From a virus: a stretch of DNA of 39,630 bases. Location: positions 1-39,630 of the IMG/VR virus record IMGVR_UViG_3300017779_000033. One strand, given 5' to 3'. The position numbers and the translations under genes are program-made. The notes beneath the pieces were generated by a model. It saw only the letters and a program-made list of their open reading frames with translations, was not told the origin of the DNA and ran no database searches. Positions 38,811 through 39,630 of this stretch are shown here, piece after piece; position 1 is the first letter of the stretch, and every line of letters begins with the position of its first letter.

Positions 38811-39630
38811 CTATTTCTCCGTTACTATCCATCCCTGTGTTGCATCTACATACACTAGTGATACTGCAGCTCTATTTATGTCAAGTATAAAGTCTGAATC
38901 TGCTCCAAGTATTTTACTACTATTTCTCGCGATCGTTACGTTATTTGTACCTGCAACTCCATAAGCATCTACAATCTTTACTTCATCACCTGCAGAAGGA
39001 CTCGAAGGCAGCGATACAGTAAAAGCTCCTCCAGTTGTATTAGTGAGGACACCTTGGCCTGCAGTTGCAGTATAATTTGCTGTCTTTAAACTTTGCCATG
39101 AAGTTCCACCACCACCGCTTGATCCACTGCCTGAAAACACAGATACTGTTACAATATCATCTGAATCAGCTGCTGATGCAAGTGTTATTCTATTTGTTCC
39201 AGCGCTTTCAATATAGTCATTTGTATGTTTTAGTAAAACACCATTTTGATGAACTTGAATCTGATTAGCACCGAAAGATAAACTTTCTCCATCTTCATCT
39301 GTACCTGAAAATTGTGTTTGACCTGAGGTGGCAAAATATTCAAAGCTAGATAATCCTGCTGCACCTGCATTTGGTGTGGCAAATTTATCGATTACTATTA
39401 TATCATCTGAGTCTACAGCTTGTGTAAATGTAATTCTATTAGTACCTGCGCTCTCAATATAATCATCTACAGCTCTAATTTGTATACCGTTGTGATAAAC
39501 ATTAATAGTTCCAGCATCGAAAGAAAGGCTTGTACCTCCTTCATCTCCTCCAGAAAATTGTGTTTGTCCTGCAGTAGCAAAGTATGTATGCTTAGTAAGT
39601 TCAGCTGCGCTACCGCTACCGCTACCTCCG
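38811..39630 (-). CDS. tail fibre protein with tandem repeats, partial
   Basis: Open frame running off the right edge; at least 273 codons are visible, with no start in the window. Two tandem repeats of about 72 residues occur: FATAGQTQFSGGDEGGTSLSF...YIESAGTNRITF and FATSGQTQFSGTDEDGESLSF...YIESAGTNRITL, each ending DSDDI(I/V). They are followed by a Gly/Ser linker and a final domain of about 95 residues (NYTATAGQGVLTNTTGGAFT, QGWIVTEK). This repeat type occurs in marine phage fibres, where each unit presents V-x-x-N-G loops. The stop is directly next to the LamG protein ATG. Confidence 0.75.
   Translation of the reverse strand, partial: GGSGSGSAAELTKHTYFATAGQTQFSGGDEGGTSLSFDAGTINVYHNGIQIRAVDDYIESAGTNRITFTQAVDSDDIIVIDKFATPNAGAAGLSSFEYFATSGQTQFSGTDEDGESLSFGANQIQVHQNGVLLKHTNDYIESAGTNRITLASAADSDDIVTVSVFSGSGSSGGGGTSWQSLKTANYTATAGQGVLTNTTGGAFTVSLPSSPSAGDEVKIVDAYGVAGTNNVTIARNSSKILGADSDFILDINRAAVSLVYVDATQGWIVTEK
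38873..38880 (-). promoter_or_regulatory. candidate late promoter CATAAATA
   Basis: One-base variant of TATAAATA within the repeat-fibre gene, about 60 bp upstream of the LamG protein ATG. It fits a late structural gene but lies in coding sequence. Confidence 0.3.

Noticed and set aside
1-39630. tRNA genes, CRISPR arrays, insertion sequences or homing endonucleases
   Set aside because: No cloverleaf-like sequence, spaced direct repeats, transposase or GIY-YIG/HNH motif was seen on either strand; a tRNA scan could confirm this.

Overview
The window is a 39.6 kb piece of an AT-rich, T4-like (myovirus) phage genome. All genes I can support lie on the minus strand and are tightly packed, with many ATGA stop/start overlaps. 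T4 core genes recognisable from their protein sequences are gp41, uvsX, gp42, gp43, regA, gp62, gp44, gp45, gp46, gp47, gp55, uvsW, uvsY, gp23, gp22, gp21 and gp67. Low GC, an HSP20, MazG-like proteins, a short UDP-glucose dehydrogenase, a ThyX and LamG/glycine-rich tail fibres suggest a marine phage of the cyanophage/pelagiphage type. A small protein resembling the alphaproteobacterial cytochrome c oxidase subunit IV hints at an alphaproteobacterial host such as SAR11; that is inference.

Layout in window coordinates; transcription runs right to left. 1-2500: start of thyX, a small secreted protein, gp41 helicase and a metal-type KdsA. 2500-4260: small membrane proteins (one DoxX-like, one COX-IV-like), a MazG-like protein and a hypothetical. 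4225-5253: uvsX. 5279-9533: an unusual cassette of a UDG-fold protein, a helical protein, an SGNH-like hydrolase, a fold-type II PLP enzyme and a second unknown protein. 9658-10078: two small genes behind late promoters. 10110-11577: gp42-type hydroxymethylase, TagD-like cytidylyltransferase and an alpha-helical NTPase-like protein. 11595-15904: unknown, AEP-like primase, MazG-like protein and DNA polymerase. 15964-17137: M15 endolysin, microproteins and HSP20. 17221-22178: regA, gp62, UDP-glucose dehydrogenase, GMP reductase, phosphoribosyltransferase, gp44, a small protein and gp45. 22241-25991: gp46, a membrane protein, gp47, an AbrB-like protein and late sigma gp55. 26142-28518: LSm-like protein, uvsW and uvsY. 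28544-33294: tail-tube-like protein and the head genes (23, 22, 21, two small proteins, 67). 33315-39630: tail-fibre/adhesin genes.

Regulation is readable. Early/middle genes share an extended -10 sigma70-type promoter (TTTACA or TGTACA, 17 bp, TATAAT preceded by TGG), seen at about a dozen places. Late genes carry TATAAATA, as expected from the encoded gp55 and gp45. One early-type promoter at 26082-26109 points the other way and would make antisense RNA. A strong terminator follows gp23.

The most interesting inference is that gp42 makes a 5-hydroxymethyl pyrimidine nucleotide (its Asp178 suggests dCMP) and that the neighbouring PLP/SGNH/UDG-fold cassette further decorates the base, which would be a DNA hypermodification pathway. 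Genes for sugar-nucleotide and nucleotide metabolism (kdsA, UDP-glucose dehydrogenase, TagD-like, guaC, PRTase, thyX) indicate strong reprogramming of host metabolism. No tRNA gene, CRISPR array or insertion sequence was seen, and no stretch above 300 bases lacks a gene.
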